DNA of 64,000 bases from Defluviimonas aquaemixtae (GTDB lineage: Bacteria > Pseudomonadota > Alphaproteobacteria > Rhodobacterales > Rhodobacteraceae): assembly GCF_900302475.1 (NCBI RefSeq), contig NZ_OMOQ01000001.1:310001-374000 (forward strand), in the 5' to 3' direction. The notes under the pieces are model-generated. The model saw only the letters and a program-made list of their open reading frames with translations, searched no databases and was not told the DNA's origin. The position numbers and the translations under genes are program-made. Below are positions 35,542 through 43,506 of the stretch, piece after piece; the stretch's first letter is position 1; each line of letters opens with the position of its first letter.

Positions 35542-35967
35542 GGCGCGCCTTCTGTCATCCGCCTTCATCGGTATCAACGCCGCAGTTTGCCGGCAAGCCA
35601 GTGTGCGTCGCCGATCGCGGCGACGAATCACGGCTGACGGTTCAAGCCATCCGGTCGGTCACGGGCCCTTTTGCGGCCCGACCACGCGGTTTTTGGGAGA
35701 TCGCCCGCCGCCGCGGCGAGTCACCATTTCGTGAACAGCCAAGCGGTTGAAACTTCGTGGCAAAATTTGGGCAGCGCTGGTGAAATTTACAAAATTATCC
35801 CATTTTCTGTCAATAAATTAACAATTAAATACAATGTTTAAAATAGGTTATACAAATTGTTCCTAATAGTTTACACTGCGCCGCACGGTCCTGGCCTGGG
35901 CCGGTTCGACGTTGGGGGCTGCGCGGTCTGGCCGAACGCGCGGAGCAGACAGCAAAGGAGCATGGGC
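35542..35967. other. AT-rich regulatory region upstream of acs
   Basis: There is no gene in these 426 bp. The segment 35755-35880 is strikingly AT-rich compared with everything around it (runs such as AATAAATTAACAATTAAATAC) and ends about 90 bp before the acs start. It probably holds the acs promoter and regulator sites; I cannot place -35/-10 elements with confidence. Confidence 0.5.
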
Positions 35968-37935
35968 ATGACGGAACAGGGTGGTGTGAGCGCCTCGGTC
36001 AAGCGGGCGATCCCGGCAGGGTTCGAGAAGGCCCATGCGACGCCTTCGATCTATGCCGACATGTATGCAGCTTCGACAAGTGACCCTGAAGCTTTCTGGG
36101 GCAAGGAAGGCAAGCGTCTCGACTGGATGACGCCTTATTCCAAGGTCAAGGATACGAACTTCAATTTCGGCGAGGTCTCGATCAAGTGGTTCGAGGACGG
36201 CAAGCTGAACGTCGCGGCAAACTGTATCGACCGTCATTTGGCCAAGCGTGGAAGCCAGACCGCCATCATCTGGGAGCCGGACGACCCGGAGGCGCCGGCC
36301 AAGCACATCACCTATTCCCAGCTTGCCGACAAGGTGGGCCGCCTGGCCAACGTGCTGAAGGCGCAAGGCGTGATGCGGGGCGACCGGGTCGTTCTGTACC
36401 TCCCGATGATCCCCGAGGCAGCCTATGCGATGCTCGCCTGCGCCCGGATCGGGGCGATCCATTCGGTTGTGTTCGGCGGCTTCTCGCCCGACGCGCTTGC
36501 CAACCGGATCAACGACAGCGAGGCAAAGGTCGTAATCACCGCCGACACGGCGCCGCGCGGCGGACGGCGGACGCCGCTGAAATCCAATGCCGATGCGGCG
36601 CTTTTGCATTGCGACGAGGACGTGAAATGTCTCGTCGTCAAGCATACCGGCGACCAGACGACCTGGGTTGACGGCCGCGACGTGGACGTGCTGGCCGAGA
36701 TGGAAAGCGCGAGCCCTGCCTGCCCGCCCGAAGCGATGGGGGCGGAAGATCCGCTCTTCGTCCTTTACACGTCGGGCTCGACCGGCAAGCCGAAGGGCGT
36801 GGTGCACACGTCGGGAGGCTATCTCGTCTATGCCGCGATGACGCATCAGTACACGTTCGACTACAAGGACGGCGATATCTTCTGGTGCACCGCCGATGTC
36901 GGCTGGGTCACCGGCCACAGCTATATCGTCTATGGACCTCTGGCGAACGGCGCCACGACCCTCATGTTCGAGGGCGTGCCGACGTATCCGGACGCGGGGC
37001 GGTTCTGGGCGGTGTGTGAAAAGCACAAGGTTAACCAGTTCTACACCGCCCCGACTGCCATCCGCGCCCTCATGGGCCAGGGGCCGGAATTCGTCGAGAA
37101 GTACGATCTTTCGTCGGTGCGCCTGTTGGGGACCGTGGGCGAGCCGATCAATCCCGAAGCCTGGAACTGGTATGACAAATATGTCGGGCGCGGCAAGTGC
37201 CCGATCGTGGATACATGGTGGCAGACCGAGACCGGCGGCCACCTGATCACGCCTCTGCCTGGCGCGACTGAGACCAAGCCGGGCTCGGCCACGGTGCCGT
37301 TCTTCGGGATCAAGCCTGTTGTGCTCGAAGCCGAAAGCGGCAAGGTGATCGAGGGCAATCCGGCCGAGGGTGTGCTGTGCATCGGCGACAGCTGGCCGGG
37401 TCAGATGCGCACCGTCTGGGGCGACCACAAGCGGTTCGAGGAAACCTATTTTCAGCAGTACAAAGGCTACTACTTCACGGGTGACGGCTGCCGCAGGGAT
37501 GAGGACGGCTACTTCTGGATCACCGGCCGGGTCGATGACGTCATCAACGTCTCGGGCCATCGGATGGGGACGGCCGAGGTCGAGTCGGCGCTCGTCGCGC
37601 ATGAGAAGGTCGCCGAGGCAGCGGTCGTGGGCTACCCGCACGAGATCAAGGGCCAGGGCATCTATGCATATGTGACGCTGATGAACGGCGTGGACCCGAC
37701 AGACGACCTGCGCAAGGAACTGGTCAAGTGGGTCCGGACCGAGATTGGGCCGATTGCCTCGCCGGACCTGATCCAGTGGGCGCCGGGTCTGCCTAAGACC
37801 CGCTCGGGCAAGATCATGCGCCGGATCCTGAGAAAGATCGCCGAGAACGACTACGGCGCGCTCGGCGACACCTCGACGCTCGCCGATCCGTCGGTCGTGG
37901 ACGACCTGATCGGCAACCGCATGAACAGGGGTTGA
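35968..37935 (+). CDS. acs: Acetyl-CoA synthetase (acetate--CoA ligase, AMP-forming)
   Basis: A 655-residue ANL-family enzyme that activates acetate to acetyl-CoA through acetyl-AMP. It has the P-loop [27 protein letters not shown] (A5 motif), [32 protein letters not shown] (hinge), and the C-terminal [12 protein letters not shown], whose Lys is acetylated to switch the enzyme off in known Acs. ATG 35968 has AAAGGAG at ideal spacing; the ATG six bases earlier is too close. It heads a plus-strand series running to 45565: adk, DUF4212, symporter, DUF294 protein, membrane protein, receiver, kinase-exonuclease. Confidence 0.96.
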   Translation: MTEQGGVSASVKRAIPAGFEKAHATPSIYADMYAASTSDPEAFWGKEGKRLDWMTPYSKVKDTNFNFGEVSIKWFEDGKLNVAANCIDRHLAKRGSQTAIIWEPDDPEAPAKHITYSQLADKVGRLANVLKAQGVMRGDRVVLYLPMIPEAAYAMLACARIGAIHSVVFGGFSPDALANRINDSEAKVVITADTAPRGGRRTPLKSNADAALLHCDEDVKCLVVKHTGDQTTWVDGRDVDVLAEMESASPACPPEAMGAEDPLFVLYTSGSTGKPKGVVHTSGGYLVYAAMTHQYTFDYKDGDIFWCTADVGWVTGHSYIVYGPLANGATTLMFEGVPTYPDAGRFWAVCEKHKVNQFYTAPTAIRALMGQGPEFVEKYDLSSVRLLGTVGEPINPEAWNWYDKYVGRGKCPIVDTWWQTETGGHLITPLPGATETKPGSATVPFFGIKPVVLEAESGKVIEGNPAEGVLCIGDSWPGQMRTVWGDHKRFEETYFQQYKGYYFTGDGCRRDEDGYFWITGRVDDVINVSGHRMGTAEVESALVAHEKVAEAAVVGYPHEIKGQGIYAYVTLMNGVDPTDDLRKELVKWVRTEIGPIASPDLIQWAPGLPKTRSGKIMRRILRKIAENDYGALGDTSTLADPSVVDDLIGNRMNRG

Positions 37936-37939
37936 GGGC

Positions 37940-38620
37940 ATGGTCGAAACGACGATCACTCCCGCCGTTCTGATCCTCCTCGGCCCTCCGGGGGCAGGGA
38001 AGGGAACGCAGGCGCGGATGCTCGAGAAGGCCTTCGGCCTCATCCAGCTTTCGACCGGTGATCTTCTGCGCGCCGCAGTCTCTGAAGGCACTTCTGCCGG
38101 TCTTGCGGCGAAATCGGTGATGGAGGCCGGCGGGCTCGTATCGGACGGGATCGTGCTCGCGATCCTGAAGGACAGGATGGCTAAGCCCGACGTGAAGGCG
38201 GGCATCATCCTCGACGGCTTCCCGCGCACTGACGCGCAGGCCGCGGCGTTGGACGCGCTGCTGAATGAAGAGGGACAGAAAGTGAGCGCGGCGATCAGTC
38301 TCGACGTCGATGACGAGGCGATGATCGACCGCATCGCGGGGCGCTTCACCTGCGCCGGTTGCGGAGAGGGATATCACGACACCCACAAACAGACCGCGAA
38401 AGCCGGCGTTTGTGACAAATGCGGCGGCACGGACTTCAAACGCCGGGCCGACGACAATGCCGAGACGGCGCGCGAAAGGCTGAAGGCCTATCACGCTCAG
38501 ACGGCACCGCTGATCGCGCACTATTCCAAGTTGGGGGTGCTCGAGGCGACCGATGCGATGGGTCCCATCGCATCGGTCGCCTCGGCGCTGAGGACGATCG
38601 TTGCGCGCGCGACAGCATGA
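37940..38620 (+). CDS. adk: Adenylate kinase, zinc-lid type
   Basis: A 226-residue enzyme (2 ADP = ATP + AMP) with the P-loop LLGPPGAGKGTQA, LSTGDLLRAA, LDGFPRT and a long lid. The lid carries the four-Cys zinc site CAGC...CDKC. It starts 5 bp after the acs stop. Acs makes AMP and PPi, so adenylate kinase next to it would recycle AMP; this is a sensible metabolic pairing. It may be a second adk, because the housekeeping copy usually lies near the ribosomal protein genes, which are not here. The last 80 bp contain a perfect 21-bp inverted repeat (see separate entry). Confidence 0.93.
   Translation: MVETTITPAVLILLGPPGAGKGTQARMLEKAFGLIQLSTGDLLRAAVSEGTSAGLAAKSVMEAGGLVSDGIVLAILKDRMAKPDVKAGIILDGFPRTDAQAAALDALLNEEGQKVSAAISLDVDDEAMIDRIAGRFTCAGCGEGYHDTHKQTAKAGVCDKCGGTDFKRRADDNAETARERLKAYHAQTAPLIAHYSKLGVLEATDAMGPIASVASALRTIVARATA
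38542..38584. repeat. Perfect 21-bp inverted repeat inside adk
   Basis: The left arm 38542-38562 (CGAGGCGACCGA..., ending GATGGG) and the right arm 38564-38584 (CCCATCG..., ending GCCTCG) are exact reverse complements with a single T (38563) between them. The arms lie wholly in the adk coding sequence and encode E-A-T-D-A-M-G-P-I-A-S-V-A-S. As RNA it would fold into a near-20-bp GC-rich hairpin 36 nt before the stop. Confidence 0.9.
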
Positions 38621-38627
38621 CAACAGG

Positions 38628-38653
38628 CCGGCATCCCGAGTCCGGGGTGCCGG
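38628..38653 (+). promoter_or_regulatory. Intercistronic hairpin between adk and the symporter genes
   Basis: CCGGCATCCCG (38628-38638) pairs with the segment 38643-38653 (one G-U) around a four-base loop. No T-run follows. It may protect or attenuate the transcript between adk and the DUF4212/symporter pair, which has its own strong ribosome binding site (AGGGGAG). Confidence 0.45.
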
Positions 38654-38686
38654 AGGGAAACGAGGGAACTCAGGGGAGTAACACTC

Positions 38687-38944
38687 ATGGCGGACAAATC
38701 TTCGTCCAACGCCTATTGGAAGGCCAATATCCGGCTCATCCAGATATGTCTGGTGATCTGGGCGCTGGTCTCCTTCGGCTTTGGGATCCTCCTGCGGCCG
38801 ATGCTGATGGGCATCAAGGTCGGCGGGACCGATCTCGGTTTCTGGTTTGCCCAGCAGGGCTCGATTCTCGTGTTTCTGGTTCTGATCTTTTTCTATGCCT
38901 GGCGCATGAACAAGCTCGACCGGGAACATGGCGTTGAGGAGTAA
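38687..38944 (+). CDS. DUF4212 small subunit of a Na+:solute symporter
   Basis: An 85-residue protein with two membrane helices (ICLVIWALVSFGFGILL and GSILVFLVLIFFYAWRM). The flanks N-A-Y-W-K-A-N-I-R-L and R-M-N-K-L-D-R-E-H are the DUF4212 pattern. In the VC_2705-type systems this small subunit accompanies the large symporter, which follows 6 bp later. Its job is probably assembly or coupling. AGGGGAG lies nine bases before ATG 38687. Confidence 0.9.
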   Translation: MADKSSSNAYWKANIRLIQICLVIWALVSFGFGILLRPMLMGIKVGGTDLGFWFAQQGSILVFLVLIFFYAWRMNKLDREHGVEE

Positions 38945-38950
38945 GGCGTA

Positions 38951-40669
38951 ATGGAACAGTATACGCTCAACATCATCGTCGTTGGTCTGAGCTTTGCGCT
39001 CTACGTCGGCATCGCCATCTGGGCGCGTGCCGGGTCGACCAGCGAATTCTACGCCGCCGGCCGCGGCGTCAATCCTGTTGTAAATGGTATGGCCACGGCG
39101 GCTGACTGGATGTCGGCGGCCTCGTTCATCTCGATGGCCGGCCTGCTGGCCTTCGGCGGCTACCAGACCTCGCTCTTCCTCATGGGCTGGACCGGCGGCT
39201 ACGTGCTTCTGGCACTCCTGCTTGCCCCATATCTGCGCAAATTCGGCAAGTACACCGTGCCGGAATTCGTTGGCGACCGCTTCTACTCGAAAGCGGCGCG
39301 GATCGTGGCGGTCGTCTGCCTTCTCGCGGCGTCGATCACCTACGTCATCGGCCAGATGAAAGGCGTCGGCGTGGCGTTCTCGGGCTTCCTCAACATCGGT
39401 TACTCGACTGGTCTGTGGATCGGCGCGGCGATCGTTGCGGTCTACGCGGTTCTCGGCGGCATGAAGGGCATTACCTACACCCAAGTGGCCCAGTATTGCG
39501 TGCTGATCTTCGCCTACACCATCCCGGCGATCTTCATCTCGCTTCAGCTGACGGGCAACTTCCTGCCGCAGCTCGGCCTCTTCGGCACGCATGCGGAAAG
39601 CGGCCAGCCGCTTCTTGCGAAGCTTGACGAGGTCGTGACGCAGCTTGGCTTCGACCAGTACACGGCCTACACGACGAACCCGCTGAACATGGTGCTCTAC
39701 ACTGCCTCGCTAATGATCGGCACGGCGGGTCTGCCCCACGTCATCGTGCGCTTCTTCACCGTGCCGAAAGTGGCTGACGCCCGTTGGTCGGCCGGCTGGG
39801 CGCTGGTCTTCATCGCGATCCTCTACACCACGGCCCCGGCCGTTGGCGCGATGGCGCGGCTGAACTTCATCACCACCGTCTATCCGGGTGGCGACATCAC
39901 TCAGCCACTGGCAGTCGCTGACAAGCCCGACTGGATGGGGAACTGGGAGCAGACCGGACTTCTCCAGATCGAGGACAAGAACGGCGATGGCCTGATCCAG
40001 TTCACTAACGACGACACGAACGAAGTCACCAAGCTCGACCGCGACATCATGGTTCTGGCGAACCCGGAAATCGCGGGCCTGCCGGGCTGGGTCATCGCGC
40101 TCGTCGTCGCGGGTGGTCTCGCGGCCGCTCTGTCGACCGCGGCGGGCCTTCTGTTGGCGATCTCGTCGGCGGTCAGCCACGACCTCATCAAGGGCGTCTT
40201 CAATCCGTCGATCTCGGAGCGGGGCGAACTGATGGCGGCGCGGATCTCGATGCTGGTGGCGATTATCATCGCAACCTTCCTCGGCCTCAACCCGCCGGGC
40301 TTCGCAGCCCAGGTTGTGGCCTTGGCGTTCGGTATCGCGGCGGCCTCGCTCTTCCCGGCGATCCTTCTTGGTATCTTTTCCAAGCGGATCAACAAGCAGG
40401 GCGCAATCGCGGGGATGCTGGCAGGTCTGATTTCGACCCTGCTCTACATCTTCGCCTACAAGGGCTGGTTCTTCATCCCGGGCACGGCGTTTGCCGAGAC
40501 GCACATCCTCGGCATCGCCCCGGAAGCCTTCGGTGCGGTTGGTGCGATCATCAACTTCATCGTTGCCTATGTCGTGTCGAACGCGACCGAGGAGACCCCG
40601 GAAGAGATCCAGGAACTGGTGGAATCGATCCGAGTGCCGAAAGGCGCAGGTGCGGCCACCGGCCACTGA
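38951..40669 (+). CDS. Sodium:solute symporter (acetate/short-chain acid permease type)
   Basis: A 572-residue SSS-family permease with about 13 helices: VGIAIWARAGSTSEFYAAGRGVNPVVNGMATAADWMSAASFISMAGLLAFGG near the N-terminus is diagnostic, with the Na+ site region in the first and eighth helices. An insertion at about 310-365 (VADKPDWMGNWEQTG...DKNGDGLIQFTNDDTNEVTKLDRD) forms a soluble loop rich in Asp with a DxNxDG calcium-type motif. Acetate or another carboxylate as substrate is inferred from acs in the same series. It is coupled to the DUF4212 gene. Confidence 0.9.
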   Translation: MEQYTLNIIVVGLSFALYVGIAIWARAGSTSEFYAAGRGVNPVVNGMATAADWMSAASFISMAGLLAFGGYQTSLFLMGWTGGYVLLALLLAPYLRKFGKYTVPEFVGDRFYSKAARIVAVVCLLAASITYVIGQMKGVGVAFSGFLNIGYSTGLWIGAAIVAVYAVLGGMKGITYTQVAQYCVLIFAYTIPAIFISLQLTGNFLPQLGLFGTHAESGQPLLAKLDEVVTQLGFDQYTAYTTNPLNMVLYTASLMIGTAGLPHVIVRFFTVPKVADARWSAGWALVFIAILYTTAPAVGAMARLNFITTVYPGGDITQPLAVADKPDWMGNWEQTGLLQIEDKNGDGLIQFTNDDTNEVTKLDRDIMVLANPEIAGLPGWVIALVVAGGLAAALSTAAGLLLAISSAVSHDLIKGVFNPSISERGELMAARISMLVAIIIATFLGLNPPGFAAQVVALAFGIAAASLFPAILLGIFSKRINKQGAIAGMLAGLISTLLYIFAYKGWFFIPGTAFAETHILGIAPEAFGAVGAIINFIVAYVVSNATEETPEEIQELVESIRVPKGAGAATGH

Positions 40670-40684
40670 TCCGACAAAGACAAC

Positions 40685-40713
40685 GGCGCGTCCCCGATGC
40701 CTGGGGGCGCGCC
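40685..40713 (+). promoter_or_regulatory. Hairpin between the symporter and DUF294 genes
   Basis: GGCGCGTCCCC (40685-40695) pairs with GGGGGCGCGCC (40703-40713), with one G-T and a 7-nt loop. It looks like a terminator stem but has no T-run. An ATG at 40697 lies in the loop, which favours the GTG at 40736 as the true start of the next gene. Confidence 0.5.
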
Positions 40714-40735
40714 AGCCCGCATCTCGGAGGGTCAG

Positions 40736-42562
40736 GTGAGCAAGGACGTCCGGATCGTGCAGGCCTTTCTTGAGACGGTCCATCCCTATGACGGTCTGCC
40801 GCAGGACGAGTTGGCGCGGGTCGCCGGTTCCTTCGGCCGCAGACAATTGCCCAAGGGCGCAGAGGTCTACGCGCAGGGCTCGGTCCTGCCGGGGCTCTTC
40901 CTGATCCAGGAAGGTGGCGTCGAAATCCTCGATGCGAATGGCGCGCTCGTCTCGCTTCTCGGCCCGCGCAACAGTTTCGGCGAACGCGGGCTGATGCGCG
41001 ACGGCACGGCGGCGACCACCGCGCGCACGACGGGCGCGGCGACGCTGCTCGTGCTGCCGGTCGAGGAATTCCGCCGCCTACTGAGCGACGTGCCGGCCTT
41101 CGCGAAGTTCTTCAACCGCGGGCGCGGCGTCGAGCCGCGCGGCAGCGACCTCGCGACCCGCCGGGTCTCGGAGCTGATGGTGGCCAATCCCGTCGCCTGC
41201 CCGCCCGACACCCCGCTCTCCGAAGCGGCGCGGATCATGCGCGACGCGGGCGTCTCGTGCCTAGGCGTCACCTGGCCCGGAGGCGAACTGACGGGGATCG
41301 TCACGACGCGCGACCTTGCCCATCGCGCGCTGGCCGAGGGGCGCGACCTGGCGACACCGGTCGCGGAGATCATGACGCCCGATCCTGTTTCGCTGCCGCC
41401 CGATGCGCTCGGTACCGACATTCTGCACCTGATGCTGGAACGCCGCATCGGCCACGTTCCGGTAACGAAGGGCGGGCGGCTCGTCGGGATCGTGACGCAG
41501 ACCGATCTCACGCGTCATCAGGCGGTCAGCTCGGCCGTCCTGATCCGCGACATCGCGGTTGCCGACAGCGCGGCCGAGATGTCCGAGACGACGTCGCGCA
41601 TTCCACTCCTCCTACGCCAGCTCGTCGGCGGTCATAACGCGCATGAGGTGACGACGCGGCTCATCACCGACATAGCCGATGCCGTGACGCGGCGGCTGCT
41701 GGCGCTCGCCGAGGCGGAATTGGGCGCGCCGCCCGTGCCGTATCTTTGGCTCGCCTGCGGCAGCCAGGGCCGTCAGGAGCAGACCGGCGTTTCCGATCAG
41801 GACAACTGCCTGATGCTCGACGACGCGGTGACCGAAGCGGACATGGCCTATTTCGAGAAGCTCGCGAAGTCCGTCTCGGACGGTCTGAACGCCTGCGGCT
41901 ACGTCTACTGCCCTGGCGACATGATGGCGACCAATCCGCGCTGGCGGCAGCCGGTCCGCGTCTGGCGCGACTACTTCCGGGGCTGGATCGCGACGCCCAG
42001 CCCCGAGGCACAGATGCTCGCCTCTGTCATGTTCGACCTGCGCCCCATCGGCGGGGCCGTGGACCTGTTCGGCGACTTGCAGACCGAGACGCTCGAGGCA
42101 GCCTCGAAGAACTCGATCTTTGTCGCCCACCTGATATCGAACTCGCTCAAACACGCGCCGCCGCTTGGCCTCATCCGCGGCTTCGCGACGATCCGCTCGG
42201 GCGAGCACCGCAACCAGATCGACATGAAGCATTCCGGTGTCGTGCCGGTCACCGATCTCGCCCGCGTCTACGCTCTTCAGGGCCGGCTAGCGCCGGTCAA
42301 CACGCGCGCGCGGCTGGAACGATCCGTGGATGAGGGCGTGATCTCCCCCTCCGGCGGGCGCGACCTGATCGAGGCCTATGACCTGATCGCCGAGACGCGG
42401 CTGGAACATCAGGCCGCGCGAGTGAAGGCTGGCGAGAAGCCCGACAACTTCCTCACCCCCGCGAGCCTTTCGGATTTCGAACGCAGCCATCTGCGCGACG
42501 CTTTCGTCGTCGTGCGCACAATGCAATCGGCTCTCGGCCACGGCAAGGGCGCCCTGAACTGA
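40736..42562 (+). CDS. cNMP-binding/CBS/DUF294 nucleotidyltransferase-like protein
   Basis: A 608-residue protein in four parts: cyclic-nucleotide-binding barrel (about 15-130, with GERGLMRDGTAATTARTT as the phosphate-binding cassette), paired CBS domains (about 140-260, VSELMVANPVACPPDTPLSEAA and VAEIMTPDPVSLPPDALG), a DUF294 nucleotidyltransferase core (CGSQGRQEQTGVSDQDNCL, G-S-x-G-R-x-E and D-x-D), and a DUF294 C-terminal helical part. It resembles GlnD-type transferases and probably responds to nucleotides (AMP/ATP) in the acetate locus. The start is GTG 40736, with GGAGGG upstream. Confidence 0.9.
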   Translation: MSKDVRIVQAFLETVHPYDGLPQDELARVAGSFGRRQLPKGAEVYAQGSVLPGLFLIQEGGVEILDANGALVSLLGPRNSFGERGLMRDGTAATTARTTGAATLLVLPVEEFRRLLSDVPAFAKFFNRGRGVEPRGSDLATRRVSELMVANPVACPPDTPLSEAARIMRDAGVSCLGVTWPGGELTGIVTTRDLAHRALAEGRDLATPVAEIMTPDPVSLPPDALGTDILHLMLERRIGHVPVTKGGRLVGIVTQTDLTRHQAVSSAVLIRDIAVADSAAEMSETTSRIPLLLRQLVGGHNAHEVTTRLITDIADAVTRRLLALAEAELGAPPVPYLWLACGSQGRQEQTGVSDQDNCLMLDDAVTEADMAYFEKLAKSVSDGLNACGYVYCPGDMMATNPRWRQPVRVWRDYFRGWIATPSPEAQMLASVMFDLRPIGGAVDLFGDLQTETLEAASKNSIFVAHLISNSLKHAPPLGLIRGFATIRSGEHRNQIDMKHSGVVPVTDLARVYALQGRLAPVNTRARLERSVDEGVISPSGGRDLIEAYDLIAETRLEHQAARVKAGEKPDNFLTPASLSDFERSHLRDAFVVVRTMQSALGHGKGALN

Positions 42563-42572
42563 TGGAACGGCC

Positions 42573-43103
42573 ATGCTGATCTTCTTTATCTCGACGGTGG
42601 CCGCGGGTTTCGCCGCCGCCGGGGTCGTGATGCTCTTGAACCGGCTTTCGGGCCGCAGACTCCCGAAATGGGCGATCCCGGCGGCGGCGGGGCTTGCCAT
42701 GGTCGCCTATGCCATCTGGAACGAATACAGCTGGGCCGAACGCAACCGCGCGACGCTGCCGGACACGGCGGTGGTGACCTTCGAAAACGCGCGCAGCGAT
42801 CTCTGGCGGCCCTGGACCTTTGTCGCGCCCGTGACGACTCGGATGGCGATTCTGGACCGCGGGCCGGAAGCGGACCTGCCAGCCGATCCCGGGCCCGGCA
42901 TGCGCCACGCGCAGCTGTACCTCATGGAGCGCTGGAAGCCGATCTACCGGCTCATCGTTCTGTTCGATTGCGCCAGCGCGCGCCGACTGGACGCGGCCGC
43001 CGGCGAGGCAAGCGCCGCCGATCTCGCGGTGGCGGACTGGATTCAGCTCGACCCGGACGATCCGGCGCTCCGGGCGGCATGCGAGGGAGGTGGAAATGGC
43101 TGA
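42573..43103 (+). CDS. Small membrane protein of the acetate locus, unknown function
   Basis: A 176-residue protein with two N-terminal helices (MLIFFISTVAAGFAAAGVVMLL and IPAAAGLAMVAYAIW) and then a soluble part, ERNRATLPDTAVVTFENARSDLWRPWTFVAPVTTRMAILD...YRLIVLFDCASARR. I recognise no named domain. It begins 10 bp after the DUF294 gene and overlaps the receiver gene by 8 bp, so it is co-translated with both. A role in the same regulatory unit is inferred from position. Confidence 0.75.
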   Translation: MLIFFISTVAAGFAAAGVVMLLNRLSGRRLPKWAIPAAAGLAMVAYAIWNEYSWAERNRATLPDTAVVTFENARSDLWRPWTFVAPVTTRMAILDRGPEADLPADPGPGMRHAQLYLMERWKPIYRLIVLFDCASARRLDAAAGEASAADLAVADWIQLDPDDPALRAACEGGGNG

Positions 43104-43506
43104 CGGCAAGAAACGCCACCGGGTCCTGATCGTCGAGGACGAAGACAACATCGCGCTGGCGCTCGACTATGTGCTGACGCGGGAAGGTTACCAGCACGAC
43201 CGGATCGCGAACGGCGCCGAGGCGCTGCCGATGATCCGCGACACGTCGCCCGATCTCGTTCTTCTTGACGTGATGCTGCCCGAAGTGTCGGGCTATGAGA
43301 TCTGCCAGAACGTGCGGATGGACCCGAAACTCAAGGATGTGAAGATCCTGATGATGACGGCGCGCGGATCGGCGATGGAGCGCCGCAAGGGGCTCGCGCT
43401 CGGTGCCGATGGGTTCATCGCGAAACCGTTCGAACTCAAAGAGCTCAGGGACGAGGTCCGTAAGCTGCTAGAACCCGATGGCGAAGGGGCGGGAGGGGAT
43501 GCGTGA
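43096..43506 (+). CDS. Single-domain response regulator (receiver only)
   Basis: A 136-residue CheY-type receiver: acidic pair VLIVEDEDN, phospho-acceptor Asp in LVLLDVMLPEVSGYE, Thr in MMTARGS and Lys in FIAKPFELKEL. No DNA-binding or enzyme output follows. ATG 43096 has GAGGGAGG upstream. It overlaps both neighbours by 8 bp: the membrane protein gene before and the kinase-like exonuclease gene after (ATGCGTGA). It probably works with that sensor-like protein, although the sensor lacks the usual phospho-His, so the phosphate source is an open question. Confidence 0.9.
   Translation: MADGKKRHRVLIVEDEDNIALALDYVLTREGYQHDRIANGAEALPMIRDTSPDLVLLDVMLPEVSGYEICQNVRMDPKLKDVKILMMTARGSAMERRKGLALGADGFIAKPFELKELRDEVRKLLEPDGEGAGGDA

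Noticed and set aside
35758..35773. GG-N10-GC resembling a sigma54 promoter upstream of acs
   Set aside because: The spacing fits, but the -12 half (GGGCA) and the -24 flank are poor; in AT-rich surroundings a chance match is likely.
35863..38349. An 828-codon open frame antisense to acs and adk
   Set aside because: It is a mirror of GC-rich codons in the acs/adk genes, has no ribosome binding site or domain, and the sense genes are unmistakable.
37814..39592. Long minus-strand open frame across adk, DUF4212 and the symporter
   Set aside because: Shadow of real plus-strand genes; its protein is low-complexity Arg/Asp/Glu sequence typical of antisense frames.
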